In this document: piece by piece, positions 37,401 to 45,578 of the stretch
Numbering within the stretch: position 1 is the stretch's first letter
How the letters are laid out: each line of letters starts with the position of its first letter
Origin: Ectobius pallidus
Taxonomy: Eukaryota > Arthropoda > Insecta > Blattodea > Ectobiidae
Length of the DNA: 64,000 nucleotides
NCBI GenBank assembly: GCA_964059195.1
Contig: CAXKWD010000005.1
Location: 151,185,265 to 151,249,264, forward strand
Direction of reading: 5' to 3'
Program-made: the position numbers and the translations under genes
Notes under the pieces: model-generated
Database searches by the model: none
Told to the model about the DNA's origin: nothing
The model's input: only the letters and a program-made list of their open reading frames with translations

Positions 37401-40400
37401 AATGATTCAACATTAGCACATGCTCAAGAATTTGTTGTGTCCCTTTCTTCTTGGCTTCAATTTGCATTTATTTTCACTAATGTTGCTGCACATATCATTC
37501 TGTCTCTGGCTATTCTGCAGTTCAGCAATTCCACGGAAAGTGAGCCTGAAGTGTCCTGACCATAACAACCTTTTAATATTAATTTAAAATATATGTCATC
37601 ATTGAAAAATTATGAAATTAATTTTCAGTACTAGTCTGCTGAAGAACTAATTCTCAAAATTATTTTCATAATTTTTCAGTGATGACATATATATTTTACA
37701 TTAATATTAAAAGGTTGTTACGGTCTGGACACTTCAGGCTCACTTTCCGTGGAATGGCTGAGTTGTTTTCCATGTGTTAAATTAAATATACCCTTGTGAA
37801 AATGATTCCGCATATATACATGTCAGATGATCAGCAATAGGACTTCCGAGGTTGGTCACAAACCTGTCAGACCCCGAACTCTTGAAAACAGAGGTATAAC
37901 TACCGTACTTTTCATTTTAAATTAACATCCTCTGATGAAAGATGCAAGAAACCCTGAGAGCGTATCATAGATTAAATTGCAGCTTATGGGTAAAATTGTC
38001 CGCTGGCATGGTCTTGTGATTAGTGTTGCTGACTACAGATCGGTTGGCCCGGGTTTGATCCCCGGTACCTCTTCGGATTTTTCTGAGGTAGGGAGGTCTA
38101 GTAGGGGTGCACTCAGCCTCGTGATTCAAATTGAGGAGCTACTTGATAGAGAAGTAGCGGCTCCAGTCATGAAAACCGCATTTAACGGCCGTGGGTGTCG
38201 GCATGCTGACCACATGCCCCCCAATCCTTCCATCTGCCTATGGTACATGACGCAGAGGTCGGGTGGTAGGCCAAGACCCTCCAGGGATATAGCGCCACGG
38301 AAAGAGAGAGGAGCTATGGGTAGAATTGATGTGTACAAACTGAATCCAGCCCAGAGGACTTAAATTCGTATAACCTTATGCATATCGTGTGTGATTCCAC
38401 TTTAATTCTAAATACATGGGTAGGTTTGGCAATGCTCTTATGAGAGTACCCCTTAAATTTTTTTTAGAAAAAAAAGCATTGATGAATTCATTTTGAATAT
38501 TTTTAAGGCACTGCCATATAATATAAGAACCACTACACGTCTATCATTGATATCCATACAGAACACACATACCTCTGGAGGCTCTTCTACTCTCAGCCCA
38601 AGTGTTGATATCTTCTTTCTGTTCCACCAGTAATAGGAGAATCTTTACCATCCGGTGAATTTCTTGTTCCATCATCTCCTCACTAATTGAAAGACCAGCA
38701 GTGTACGCATGCCCATATCGTTCCAACTTACCTAAGAAAAATTAATTGCTTGCAGAATACACTGCATAGGATATGAGGTCAAATCAAATTCTTGTGTGGA
38801 GCATAGAGGTATGCTCTATAAAGACGGTAATACAGTGAAATATCAGTGTTAGTTTGCAGTTTTTTTAATTAAAAAAAAAAAATTCATTAATGACTAGACC
38901 CATTTTATGTGGCCAATAACTGTGACATATCTCTCATTATATTAATGATAGATTTATAGCTTTGTGTAACTTAAGAAGTGCATTTATATACAACACTGAA
39001 TAATAATTGGTTTATGTAAATATCTATTTTTTTTATTCTATTTAAGTAATATGTAACACAATAGTCTTGCATAGGGTATGATAATAAATTACTGTGTTAA
39101 ATCTGATATTACTATGATAATAAATTACTGTGTAAAATCTGATATTTCACTATACTTTCAAAGCAATCTCATATTTTACAACATTTTTTGAAGGTTATTT
39201 TCCTACAAGACACAGGATTATTTTTGAGAGTATAAGGTGGTAAAAATCTTTAGACATCAGTTAGTTGAAGTGATCTTAATTGAACTGTAAAAATGAAATA
39301 TCTTTCTAATATAATATATGGGATATGAGTGGGGGATGTAAAATATGTACTTAATAGTGAAAAGTATTCTAAACTGAGGTTTGTTATATCAAGATTAAAC
39401 TGTATAAGGCAAAGCATATTGATTTTCAGTTACCTAGAAGAAGGCTGTCAAACTTCTGTTCCCACAAGAACTTGGTAATATCTTTGGAATTCTTGGCGAG
39501 GCATACCAGCAGGTCTAGTATGGTCAGTCTGATGGATATCTCTGGATACTGTAATAGAACAGAAGCCCATGTAATTCCTTGTCAAATACTTGTATCTAAT
39601 ACATGTGGCGTTTGCAGAAGAACACTTACCTCTACCAGTGAAGGTATATGCTTCCCACTTTCAAACAGCAGTATATGTTTCCCCATCTGGGTGTTTGTTT
39701 CCAGTATGACTAACAACAGTTTATATGAAGTCTTCAGGAATTCTTCATCCATGCTGCAGACACCTCCTAACAAAAAGGATGTTCACCATAATAATCAAAT
39801 ATTATTTACAGGAACCACAGTGAAGTAATGAAACATAAACACTGAATAGAGTTACCATTCAACTTCACTAATATAAGTTTTTATTTACACTGCACATGTT
39901 TCAGAATATATTCTCATCTGTATTCTCATCAGCTGAGGTCAACTCAGTTGAGAGGTAAGTCCAATGTTTATATGTTCATCATATTTATTTTGACACAATT
40001 AGAGGACATCACTCATCATTAGGGATAGGCCCTACCTAGTTATCGTGAAGGATGTATTCACTAATTGTGGCTATTACCATTCATAAAGTGATTATCTTTG
40101 TTTCAAACACTTTAATGCCAAAATATTGTAATTTTATAGACATTTTTATTTATTGAGCGATTTCCTCATTTCTGAGGTTAAACTCCACCAACACAATAAC
40201 TCTATTACAATAACATTTGTATAAAAGTTCAGTAATTTCTAACCAAATTTTAAACCCAAATTTTTACATATTTTAATAAAATTAACATATTTCCAAAGAA
40301 TGTTCAATGTGTTGCATGGTACCACTTATCCCTGTCCATTGCATCTTCTGGGTTTAACTGAAAATTTTTAGACATAAAAACATATTTTATGAATTCACGA

Positions 40401-43400
40401 AATTTTCATTTTTGGTACAATTTTTAAAAATTGAAATTCCATTTTTCAAGGACATTTTGGGTTTTAGTCTCTAAAAGAAGACTTAAATCATATTTGTATC
40501 GAAAAGTCAACTATCCTCTCAAAACAGAACAGAGGGAAGCAGCTTTGTTTATTACTGTAATACCACAGTATACGTATTAATACAGTAAAGAAACTCAGTC
40601 CGTTTTTCTGCCATACGGACATGCGCGCGCAGATTCCATGCGATCCTACCGGCCATTGAGTAATACTACAATCACTACTGCGGGAAGAATGGAAATAAAT
40701 AGGAGTCTTGAATTTTTATAGCAATGCGTGTTTGGAAAGGATGTTATTGTTCTGCTATAAATTGCAGTAACAATAAAGGAAGAAATCCTGAATTGCATTT
40801 CTTCACTTTCCCAAAAGATCCAGAAAGGTAAGAAGAAAAATACGTAATATTTATTGTATGCCTGCTGGCTTACTCTTGACACATGTTCTGGTGTGGTTAT
40901 GTTTACATTTACTTTAATGTAATATTTTTATCTTTAATTATGTTGTAATTTCTAACAATAGATACTAATGAAATGAAAATGTCAGCAGTCTATATCACGG
41001 TTAAAGATAACAATATTTAGGATGTCGTATTGTGATCGCTTAAGATAACACAATATTTGCTGCGGTGCAGCTTATTTCCTATGTGCATTGTAATGTATAT
41101 GTCAGGGCCGGCTATGTATACAAACATGTGTGCCGTGTTGGCAGTCAAAAATGGCTATGTGAGCTCTAATGCACATGGCCATTTTGCAGCATGTAGCCGA
41201 TTTTTTTTCTTTGCTTGCACAAACCTGACAATCAAAGATCCACATGCCCGGTTGTAAGGATCAATGCTAAGGAATATCAGTGCACATAACTCAATTTCGT
41301 AAAAAAGTGCACATAGCCGATTTTACAGGCGGTACGATATTTATTTTCTCGAACACGATGTAGGCGTAAAGATGACGAAAACATAATCTTACATCATAAA
41401 TTCTCGGATACATGTGCCATTAAGGTGTTTGCGACAGTAAAGTAACATGACATCATTATCCAAACCTAGGCAAGCAATAGGCTTACCTAAAATAGGCTAC
41501 TGTTAAGAAGCGTATCTAGTCCAAGGTTTTTCCCACCTTTAAAATCAACGTTTAAGTTATATTAAAGAGTGACCTTTGAATATAGGTTTGTCACACTGCT
41601 CGTCCTCAACTTCATTGTTGAGATTGTATTTTGTTTCTGTATCTTACGGCTTCGATCTACCTTCAATTGTTGTAATGATTTCAGGTGTAAAAAATGGGTC
41701 ATCAATAGTCGGCGAGAAGACCTACTAACAAAAACTGTAAAATATTTAAATGTAAATTGCCGCCTATGTTTGGAACACTTCGAAAACAGCCAGTTTATGA
41801 ATTCCAATAAGAACTCTTTAATTAAAACTGCTGTACCGACTGTATACTAAAAGCAGTTTTTTGAGTATTAGAAATTGAGAAATATTGATAGAAACCTATA
41901 TTTTTATTTGAATTTTGTATTGTATCTTATGTAATATTGTATTATTTTTGTAAAATGATGACATTTCTATTCTAATGTAATATTAGGCTACTTTTAAAAA
42001 TAAAAATGAATTATAATTGGTTTTCCAAGAATCATCTTGAAGTTATTAAAACTTGTAATAAGAATAGCCCTAGGAACTGCAGTGCAAGTTACAGGTAAGT
42101 GGCATTTAAAAATTGTGCCTGATCTTAACTAAAATATAATACATGCTTCATTGTTTCTTAAATTTAAAATTCAGTTTTGAAAGAAGATTTTTTTCTCTTA
42201 TTATAACATATTTTGTTATGTGTTTATGCATTTTCCCAAGTTATTTTATATGGTGAGAATGCAGTTGTACTCAACCGCCGCATGGAGCGCTAGTGTCGCC
42301 CAGCTAACAAGTTGTCATAGGACTTTTAACACACAGTTTCCTTACTGTATTAATACTTATACTGTGGTAATACTGTATGAACTTTTTTGCTAATGGGTCA
42401 CTGCTCCTTTGCTAAAGGCCATTCATCAAGAACAAATGAGCAGCCTAAACCTTAAGCCCAATCACCCACAACAAAACATATTATTGCCATGAAAGGTAAG
42501 GTTTATAAATCTAGTATTATCTTTACCTTGCAGATGACAAATGCTGATGAGCCAAGGCTGTGATGCTACTTCTTCAGGTAACATGTACAACTTCGCTTTG
42601 GGTACAAAACAGATGAGGCCAATATCAACAGCCCATAGCATTGCCCAGTCCCCTGTGATGGCCATGACCTGTCCTCTCAGACATGGCACCATCATCAATG
42701 ATTGTCCTTCAAATACTCCATCCTGCAATGTAACAGTATTCCATTTATTAAGAAGAACTGGGCAGCAATCAAAAGAAAAATTGCAAAAACAAACATTTCA
42801 ATGGACCTAGTTTTCATGCAATAAATTAACAGATAATCTTCACTGGGTAGGCAATAAGGATGAGTGGCTTTGATCCAAGAATAAGGCTAGTTAGTTTTTT
42901 GTTATATAAGCAATTTTTACTTTCTTTACCTGTAGAGATGAAGCCAAATAATTTTGCCGTGATGTGAGAAGGATGACTAGAAGGCAGAGCTATGCAGCAA
43001 AAGGGTATGGAGTTTGTCGATAAATTTTCAGTCTACTACTAGAGTCATTCTATGGGTGAGGTTTCTTGACACAATAACCCTAACTTGACCATGAAGAGTT
43101 TTAAATTCTAATTTACTTAGCACAAGGGGGATTTTGAACAATGTGAGGCGCACTTAGAACTGTCAACAATATAAGTTGTAGAGTATGATTACTTCCACAA
43201 AGTCTTTGGATTTTTATGTACAAACCTTAGGAGTGAGTATCACAGTTCCTAGAGTTCTTGCCTGGGGGAGGTAGCTGCACCCTGATTGGTCCAGCTCTTC
43301 TATCCCACTCAATGTGTTGTCTGTCTCTGTCTCGCTGCGGCATTATCCTTCCACTCATCTATTAGAGTGTAGTATTTTCTATGACTGCAAGCGTGATCTT

Positions 43401-45578
43401 TACTCTGTGCTCAACAATGACTCACTGATCTATGCGTATGTGAGTCGGCACAAGCTATAACGAAAAGCTCGCTGGCTGGGCTGTCTTCAAGGCCAGAGAC
43501 TTTGTGGAAGTAATCATACTCTAACACAGCACAAACACTCATTCACTGTTGCCAACAAAAGAAACACCTACACTCAATAAAACTGCTTCCTTGTAGAACA
43601 AGTGAGATATCCCTAGACTCTGATTCCCTGTTGGAACATGTGGTAATACTCAATAAAAAGCAGGGAGGGAAGGGAGAAGAAGGATGGTGTGTTGGGAAGA
43701 AGGTGAGACTTCACAATCTTCACGTAAATTGGTTTGTGCAACGCGGCTGAATTATATGGCTACAACTCTACCACAGATAGTAAAAGCAGAGGAAGTATTG
43801 TATTCAAACTTGATATTTGATGTCACAAATGAAGCCAATTTTGAAAAACTAAACATGTAAAGTATATTAAATTTTTCAGATAAGATAAAAACCAATAGGC
43901 TACCGGTATATCCTGAAATAAGATACCGGTACATAACATATATTTTTACTTCACTGAATTAAAGAAGACACTAATTATACCGGTACTTAGGTGATTTTGG
44001 AAGCATTGAGTGAAATAGTGGTATAGTAGGTCTAATATATATATATAAAAAAAAAAAAACTTTTACAGTTTAGTTTTGTTTTAAAAATAAGGACATAGTT
44101 CTGTAATTTGCAGATACACAGTGCTGCAGATTGTTGAAATAACTACATTGCCCATTGTTGGAAAGTTCAAAAGGATGGAAAATTTAAACATCCAATCAGA
44201 TTGAACTGGACATGTGCTGTTTTGCTTGAAAAAGTATCTTAAACAAATGAGCAAACACAGGAAATGTTTGAGAAAAAGATTGATGAAAATTAAATGAAAA
44301 GCAGTTATTCGGTTTTGGTGGGAGGGGGGGGGGGGGAACACATTCCTATTGCAATTTCTATGGGATATATGTTCACATTTCCTGCAAAATAAATACATAT
44401 CCTGTTAGATGTCAGATTCCTCTACCATAATGAATAGAAAAACAAATATTTTATAGATGATGAACAAGTTCAGTTTTGAAAAAGAGTTCTTCAAATCCTA
44501 TACAAGTGTGAAGTTTCTCAACATAAAAATATTAACTAACAAAAGAAGATAAATACTTTACCGAACTCCAGAAGCCATAAAGAGTTCCTGCTTGATGTTT
44601 ATGTTCTACAGGAGCATTAACATCCATCATCTGCAGGATCTCTTGAACTTGACTGCAGATGTCGGCAAGGCAAGAACGCCAGTCTTCTCTCTTGTATACA
44701 AGGACTGTGTTCAAAAGAAGTACCCTTGCCACAGCAATATAGGTCCAATCTGCTGAGTCCACATTGTCACAACCATCTTCATCAGAATCAGACTCTGCTC
44801 CTGTGTACTTCTTCCCACTCAGAGGTCGATTTCTGAGAATATCTTTGTTAATATTTATTTTAACAATGTTGTTTTCTTCAAACAGTATTAGACAATACCC
44901 TTGAAGTTTAAAATTATCTGTGTTTAACTTAAAGCCAAAGTATTTTTCAAACAATTGCACCGTTTCTTTTTGAGTCATTGGAAAAAGTGCCCCAGTCAGA
45001 TCTTTGTTCAGTACACTGTCTTGCAGCTTGTCATGTGTCCGAGCAGTGTTGTAAGAGCATTGTATAGCTGATTGCATTAAATGAAGGAGCAGCTCAGAAC
45101 TGTACAGGAATCTTTCACGGATTTCATGGACACTTAAATTGGCAGAGAGTGTAAGAAGATTGAGCAGGGGGTGCAATAGGATTAGTTCAGATAATGAAGA
45201 ATCCTCCACTACACTTCTACGAGTAATGTGGTGGCAAATTGCCTGGTAGTACTTTTTGAGTAGAGTATCTACAAATAACACAAGAGAACTGGTGCCAATC
45301 TTCTCATACAAGGCAGGATCCTCCTTGCACATTTCCCACAGTCTTGTTAATAATTTTCTCTTCCCTGCTAGGCCTTTGCGAGAGCAAATAGCCTCAACCA
45401 TTTCTTCTGGTTTTGTCACGTCTGCAAGCTCAAAGTCTTCTGATTTTATTTCTGTAGAATTTGGCTGGTCATGGTCACATGATGCCTTTTCTGGCACAAT
45501 CTGAGTAAGTTTTGCTTGTGCACATTTCAGCATGATTTTTTCCAGTAAGTTAAGGGGGCCTCTTCTTTCTGATGCCAT
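20372..45578 (-). CDS. Multi-exon gene: helical N-terminus, RG/N/W-rich middle, C-terminal Schlafen AlbA-like domain
   Basis: Coding exons in transcript order: 45578-44562, 42722-42527, 39766-39630, 39548-39434, 38731-38573, 36943-36904, 34604-33811, 28468-28229, 26096-25951, 24936-24819, 24243-24089, 20590-20372. Two further in-phase exons (30915-30811, 30343-30110) may be cassettes and are listed separately. Every junction has GT/AG sites and the phases agree, so the core model is 3,336 nt, or 1,111 residues plus TAG. ATG 45578-45576 follows AAA and lies 15 nt after an acceptor, so a non-coding first exon is likely upstream. I do not recognise the N-terminal half. The last 200 residues look like a Schlafen AlbA_2 domain, a family that includes tRNA/rRNA nucleases and piRNA-precursor processing factors. 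A role in RNA is inference. No canonical AATAAA was found close after the stop. Confidence 0.85.
20860..21125 (-). pseudogene. mariner 3' end, inverted relative to its neighbour
   Basis: On the minus strand it reads GGAGATGGTTGTCACACAG, FKSQAAD, then TTGATCCCGCGATATGACAG, then the 3' UTR-like CAATAAATATTTCCATGAAA. This parallels the plus-strand copy at 21480-21880, including the sequence after the stop. In-frame stops are present. Confidence 0.75.
21480..21880 (+). pseudogene. mariner transposase C-terminal fragment
   Basis: The frame pieces read HPPYSPDLAPRDFHLFLNLKK (third catalytic Asp region of the DD34D core) and, after a frameshift, QWFKSQAADFYDTGIQ, LIPRYDKCLNSGIEYF and a stop. A TGA replaces the usual codon after LKK. 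The upstream part of the transposase is missing. Confidence 0.85.
22371..22416. repeat. (AAT)n microsatellite
   Basis: About 15 tandem AAT/ATA units. Confidence 0.97.
22463..22955. mobile_element. TIR element, family T (copy A)
   Basis: Left AAATTCAAATATAAATCGCA matches the complement of the right end AAATTCAAATATAAGTCGCT; TTAAGCTCCGCCC lies next to the right end. The interior, read on the minus strand, includes GCTAGATCGTGGTACAAAAG, the mutated form of the TATA motif in copies B-E, and on the plus strand CTGCCGCCTCCGCTTCGCG, also found in copy B. Confidence 0.7.
23150..23285 (-). mobile_element. Short SINE-like remnant with tRNA-like head
   Basis: On the minus strand AGCGAGGTGGTAGGCCTATG and GAGTTCAAATCAAATCTCG look like degenerate A and B boxes, followed by GACTTGGGTTTTTCATGG. 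The family is uncertain. Confidence 0.4.
23600..24030. repeat. Dispersed-repeat-like segment with (CAGA)n core
   Basis: The (ACAG/GACA) microsatellite at 23866-23901 sits between TTTTTCAAAAATC-type AT-rich sequence and TTTTTGTCACGATCACAATA with GGGAGAAAGTAAAA, an arrangement common in arthropod interspersed repeats. A 157-codon plus-strand frame here is low-complexity and I do not regard it as a gene. Confidence 0.5.
24150..24433. repeat. Original copy of a 284-bp direct duplication (covers exon 13 acceptor side)
   Basis: This segment contains the last 94 bp on the plus-strand right side of exon 24089-24243 (its 5' part), the acceptor, and adjoining intron with a (TTTAG)3 run. It recurs at 25014-25292. 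The two copies match base for base where I compared them, apart from one missing TTTAG unit in the second. Confidence 0.9.
25014..25292. repeat. Second copy of the 284-bp duplication, containing a 5' exon-13 fragment without a donor
   Basis: This is the copy of 24150-24433, shifted by 864 bp. It carries an intact acceptor and 94 of the 155 nt of exon 13 but no matching donor. It sits in the intron between exons 26096-25951 and 24936-24819, that is, upstream of the real exon in the transcript. Only one 5-bp unit differs, so the event is either very young or an assembly artefact. Confidence 0.9.
25416..25565 (-). mobile_element. LINE 3' end with (GAA)n tail and 15-bp target duplication
   Basis: On the minus strand the segment reads NWRRVAQNREEWQKLL and EAKAHPGL then TAG, the last codons of an endonuclease-reverse transcriptase ORF2, and finishes in (GAA)6. 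TTTTTAAAGTAAACT flanks both sides (25401-25415 and 25566-25580), so this is a severely 5'-truncated retroposition event. It lies in the intron between exons 26096-25951 and 24936-24819. Confidence 0.85.
26215..26855. mobile_element. TIR element with perfect 22-bp ends
   Basis: ACCGTATTTTACGGACC (26215 on) and its exact complement ending at 26855 form a 22-bp inverted repeat; a second GGTCC..A motif lies inside each end. No transposase frame. It lies in the intron just upstream of exon 26096-25951. The target duplication is unclear. Confidence 0.85.
27937..28149. repeat. Near-perfect hairpin, 102-bp arms, 9-bp loop, in a Schlafen-gene intron
   Basis: The left arm 27937-28038 and right arm 28048-28149 are complementary except for about three positions (for example GTCCCCATCC against GTCTCCATCC). 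Each arm contains the AACATGTTTCAAGGACCC motif of the foldback family. Transcribed, it would form an almost uninterrupted duplex. Confidence 0.92.
28640..28705 (+). pseudogene. mariner C-terminal fragment
   Basis: About 20 codons: LPKQYDKCLNVRGNYVEK then TAA, the usual end of mariner transposases. The surrounding sequence ends in a TTTCGGACTCCCCCTCGTAT-like tail. It lies in an intron of the Schlafen gene. Confidence 0.75.
28803..29305. repeat. Nested foldback element of about 500 bp
   Basis: The outer arms pair ATATTTCAACCCACTTGTGG with TACATGTGGGTCGAAATAT. A middle palindrome lies at about 28905-28992 (ATGTAGCTGTGTTGGC). The inner arms at about 28995-29105 and 29120-29225 meet at ACCTACCTTCTTG/TAAGAAGGTAG. 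The left inner arm has an extra tandem copy of a 37-bp unit (TTTTAGTGCTTTTGTGATC). It lies in the intron before exon 28468-28229. Confidence 0.85.
30099..30910 (-). CDS. Two-exon 114-residue reading frame inside a transposon; possible cassette exons of the host gene
   Basis: ATG 30910-30908 opens exon 30910-30811 (donor CAAG|GTGACT, phase 1), which joins exon 30343 (acceptor TTTTTAG) and stops at TGA 30101-30099, giving 114 residues. The protein is Ser/Asn/Asp-rich and low in hydrophobics, with DYDSSEESATFSP near the end, like the disordered N-termini of some transposases; I do not recognise it. Upstream on the minus strand lies a GC-rich stretch with TGACGTAAC, compatible with its own promoter. 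The same exons can also join the host transcript: an acceptor at 30915 and a weak donor A|GTAACC at 30110 make both exons symmetric phase 1-1, and the host exons on either side are also phase 1. Host splicing reads through with or without them. Which model is true cannot be told from sequence. Confidence 0.45.
30420..30716 (-). mobile_element. SINE family S1, inside the intronic TIR element
   Basis: On the minus strand: GGCATGGTCTCGTGGTTAGA head, CCGGTACCTCCTCGGATG, ACGGCCGTGGGTGTCGGC, CTGCCTGTGGTAGATGAC and CTCCAGGGATGTAGTGCC. It postdates the host TIR element, since it interrupts that element's interior between the two embedded exons. Confidence 0.88.
31791..33468 (+). mobile_element. P-element-like transposon relic with TIRs and target duplication
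   Basis: The terminal inverted repeats are about 32 bp: 31791-31822 (CAGGGCGAGTAAAGCATTAA...) and 33437-33468, whose reverse complement is GAGGGCGAGTAAAGCATTAA..., both continuing to TGGAACTT. GTTCCCA directly flanks both ends (31784-31790 and 33469-33475), fitting the 8-bp target duplications of P elements with one mismatch. The interior encodes a broken THAP-type transposase on the plus strand. At 1,678 bp it is shorter than an autonomous P element, so much of the transposase has been lost. It lies in the intron between host exons 34604-33811 and 30915 or 28468. Confidence 0.85.
32098..33130 (+). pseudogene. Decayed P-element (THAP9-like) transposase, N-terminal part
   Basis: A THAP zinc finger is readable from about 32098: PGCFVPGCKSGYV, then NKAIPRSDRVLRENDCMC and DIHF, then a Pro-rich AIPHYFPG end, matching the C-x4-C ... 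C-x2-H and AVPTIF-like layout. A TAG near 32203 replaces a Trp codon and TGA at about 32437 breaks the frame after the finger. The next part (32646-32880) is a Lys-rich coiled coil, as in P transposases, and a frameshift near 32880-32940 moves the rest (GINPHALSAISDDMEGS, NCVLIFDEL) into another frame. The catalytic core is otherwise missing. It is non-functional as transposase. Confidence 0.8.
33811..34604 (-). CDS. Exon 7: Arg/Asn/Gly/Trp-rich low-complexity domain
   Basis: This 794-nt exon encodes about 264 residues with strong compositional bias. The first half repeats Arg-Trp-Asn and Arg-Gly words such as DRRWNND, YGRWNN and NGRTWSGG, similar to RG/RGG RNA-binding or condensate-forming regions. 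The second half turns acidic and Lys/Glu/Ser-rich (SQEKEDDGKGG, DVEEEEKSDKYSA). Acceptor TTTTTAG|GAATGG, donor TCTCAG|GTAGGG, phase 2 in and phase 1 out. The first half uses a degenerate period of roughly 10-15 codons built around RWxN, so it probably grew by slippage. Several long reading frames on both strands here are shadows caused by the bias. RNA binding is inferred from composition only. Confidence 0.8.
35550..36285 (-). mobile_element. 5'-truncated LINE with RNase H domain and A-rich tail
   Basis: On the minus strand a 184-codon frame (36282-35728) encodes an RNase H end (ITLHWVKGHSGLWGNERADHIAK, with His and Asp of the active site) followed by the Cys/His stretch typical of R1/Jockey-like ORF2 C-termini (CNCPKGGNQSALHLVKEC). 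After the stop come two tandem copies of a 62-bp unit in the 3' region (35654-35715, 35716-35780) and then an A-rich tail (35550-35575 read in reverse). The start of the frame is truncated at about 36285. It is inserted in the intron between exons 36943-36904 and 34604-33811. Confidence 0.85.
36361..36880 (-). pseudogene. Unrecognised coding-like remnant in intron 6
   Basis: Minus-strand frames run HLYPYSTCKELKRDEEPYM, DNPPTDNQEFAIYSVFHV and FQTNIHKSY then TAG. After the stop a second frame continues KVEKVHRFVISQEMNS, AELMYMKENFLNRCQCC, then stops. The codon character looks real, and the two frames could be one gene broken by a stop and frameshift. Alternatively TGCC..GATAAG|GTACGT could be a small exon (acceptor at about 36560). 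I do not recognise the product; it may be a transposon or retrocopy remnant. Confidence 0.35.
36904..36943 (-). CDS. 40-nt micro-exon (exon 6) of the Schlafen-domain gene
   Basis: Acceptor CTCTCAG and donor AG|GTCAGT bound 40 nt that read RSSHTPSQRGDY, entering in phase 1 and leaving in phase 2. These phases are exactly what exon 5 (CCAGAG|gtatgt) and exon 7 (tttag|GAATGG) need. The peptide is basic and polar and leads into the RG-rich exon. The length is unusual and the exon would be missed by most gene finders, but the phase match supports it. Confidence 0.7.
37217..37292. repeat. 39-bp tandem duplication
   Basis: TAGATTGTTTGCATTAAAGT-like units (exact core: GATTGTTTGCATTAAAGTAG) occur twice in direct succession. 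Confidence 0.85.
37516..37762. repeat. Long hairpin, about 110-bp arms, in a Schlafen-gene intron
   Basis: TTCCACGGAAAGTGAGCCTG (left) pairs with CAGGCTCACTTTCCGTGGAA (right), continuing through GAAGTGTCC.GACC, AACAACCTTTTAATATTAAT and ATGTCATCA.TGAAAAATTA. The centre lies near 37640, around CAGTACTAGTCTGCTG. Confidence 0.9.
38001..38300 (+). mobile_element. SINE family S1, well preserved
   Basis: The head GCTGGCATGGTCTTGTGATT with B box GGTTTGATCCC is tRNA-like. The body matches 60680-60993 almost base for base (AGTAGCGGCTCC, GGCCGTGGGTGTCGGC, CCAGGGATATAGCGCCACGG). The long reading frames on both strands here are accidental. Confidence 0.93.
38573..45578 (-). CDS. N-terminal exons (1-5) of the Schlafen-domain gene: unrecognised helical region
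   Basis: Exon 1 (44562-45578, phase 0 out) gives 339 residues; exons 2-5 bring the total to about 541. The sequence is leucine-rich and looks all-helical, with repeated amphipathic stretches such as HPLLNLLTLSANL, VARVLLLNTVLVYK, LTILDLLVCLAKN and MVKILLLLVEQKED. This suggests an ARM/HEAT-like solenoid, but I could not define repeats by eye. An acidic patch (AESDSDEDGCDNVD) lies near residue 265. Exon 2 encodes a hydrophobic Trp-rich segment (GDWAMLWAVDIGLICF) that could be buried core rather than a membrane span. No signal peptide. Intron 1 (1.8 kb) holds a small MITE and intron 2 holds the antisense THAP gene. The family is unknown to me and the solenoid call is weak. Confidence 0.75.
39080..39146. 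repeat. Tandem duplication of about 33 bp
   Basis: ATGATAATAAATTACTGTGT..AAATCTGATATT occurs twice in succession, within a Schlafen-gene intron. Confidence 0.85.
39805..39965 (-). repeat. Single arm of the foldback family, with intact hammerhead-like core
   Basis: On the minus strand GAGTTGACCTCAGCTGATGA leads to TATATTCTGAAACATGTGCA, GTGTAAATAAAAAC and, at the far end, TTACTTCACTGTGGTTCCTG. It aligns with 15165-15310 over its whole length. It lies immediately 5' of exon 39766-39630 in the transcript. Confidence 0.7.
40724..41850 (+). CDS. Small two-exon THAP-domain protein, antisense in an intron of the Schlafen gene
   Basis: Exon 1 40724-40827 (ATG preceded by GCA, donor GAAAG|GTAAGA, phase 2) and exon 2 41685-41850 (acceptor TTTCAG, stop TAA) join to 89 residues. 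The product is almost exactly one THAP zinc finger: CSAINCSNN (C-x4-C), FTFPKDPER, CKKWVINSRRED (the invariant Trp), NCRLCLEHF (C-x2-H-F) and the AVPT(V/I)(Y/F) end motif at AVPTVY, directly followed by the stop. AATAAA lies at 41998-42003. THAP fingers bind specific DNA sites and occur in transcription regulators and in P-element transposases. A free-standing finger could act as a competitor or repressor. It may be a domesticated transposase fragment; alternatively the stop is decay, or a GTATAC donor inside the last codons leads to more exons. Confidence 0.65.
43179..43523. mobile_element. Small TIR element (MITE), 345 bp
   Basis: TAGAGTATGATTACTTCCAC (left) is the complement of the right end GTGGAAGTAATCATACTCTA, with AAAGTC continuing the repeat. 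It is flanked by TG/AA without a clear target duplication. It lies in intron 1 of the Schlafen gene. Confidence 0.8.

Noticed and set aside
37977..38363. 128-codon frame
   Set aside because: It is the body of an S1 SINE; the same frame appears in the copy at 60667-60924.
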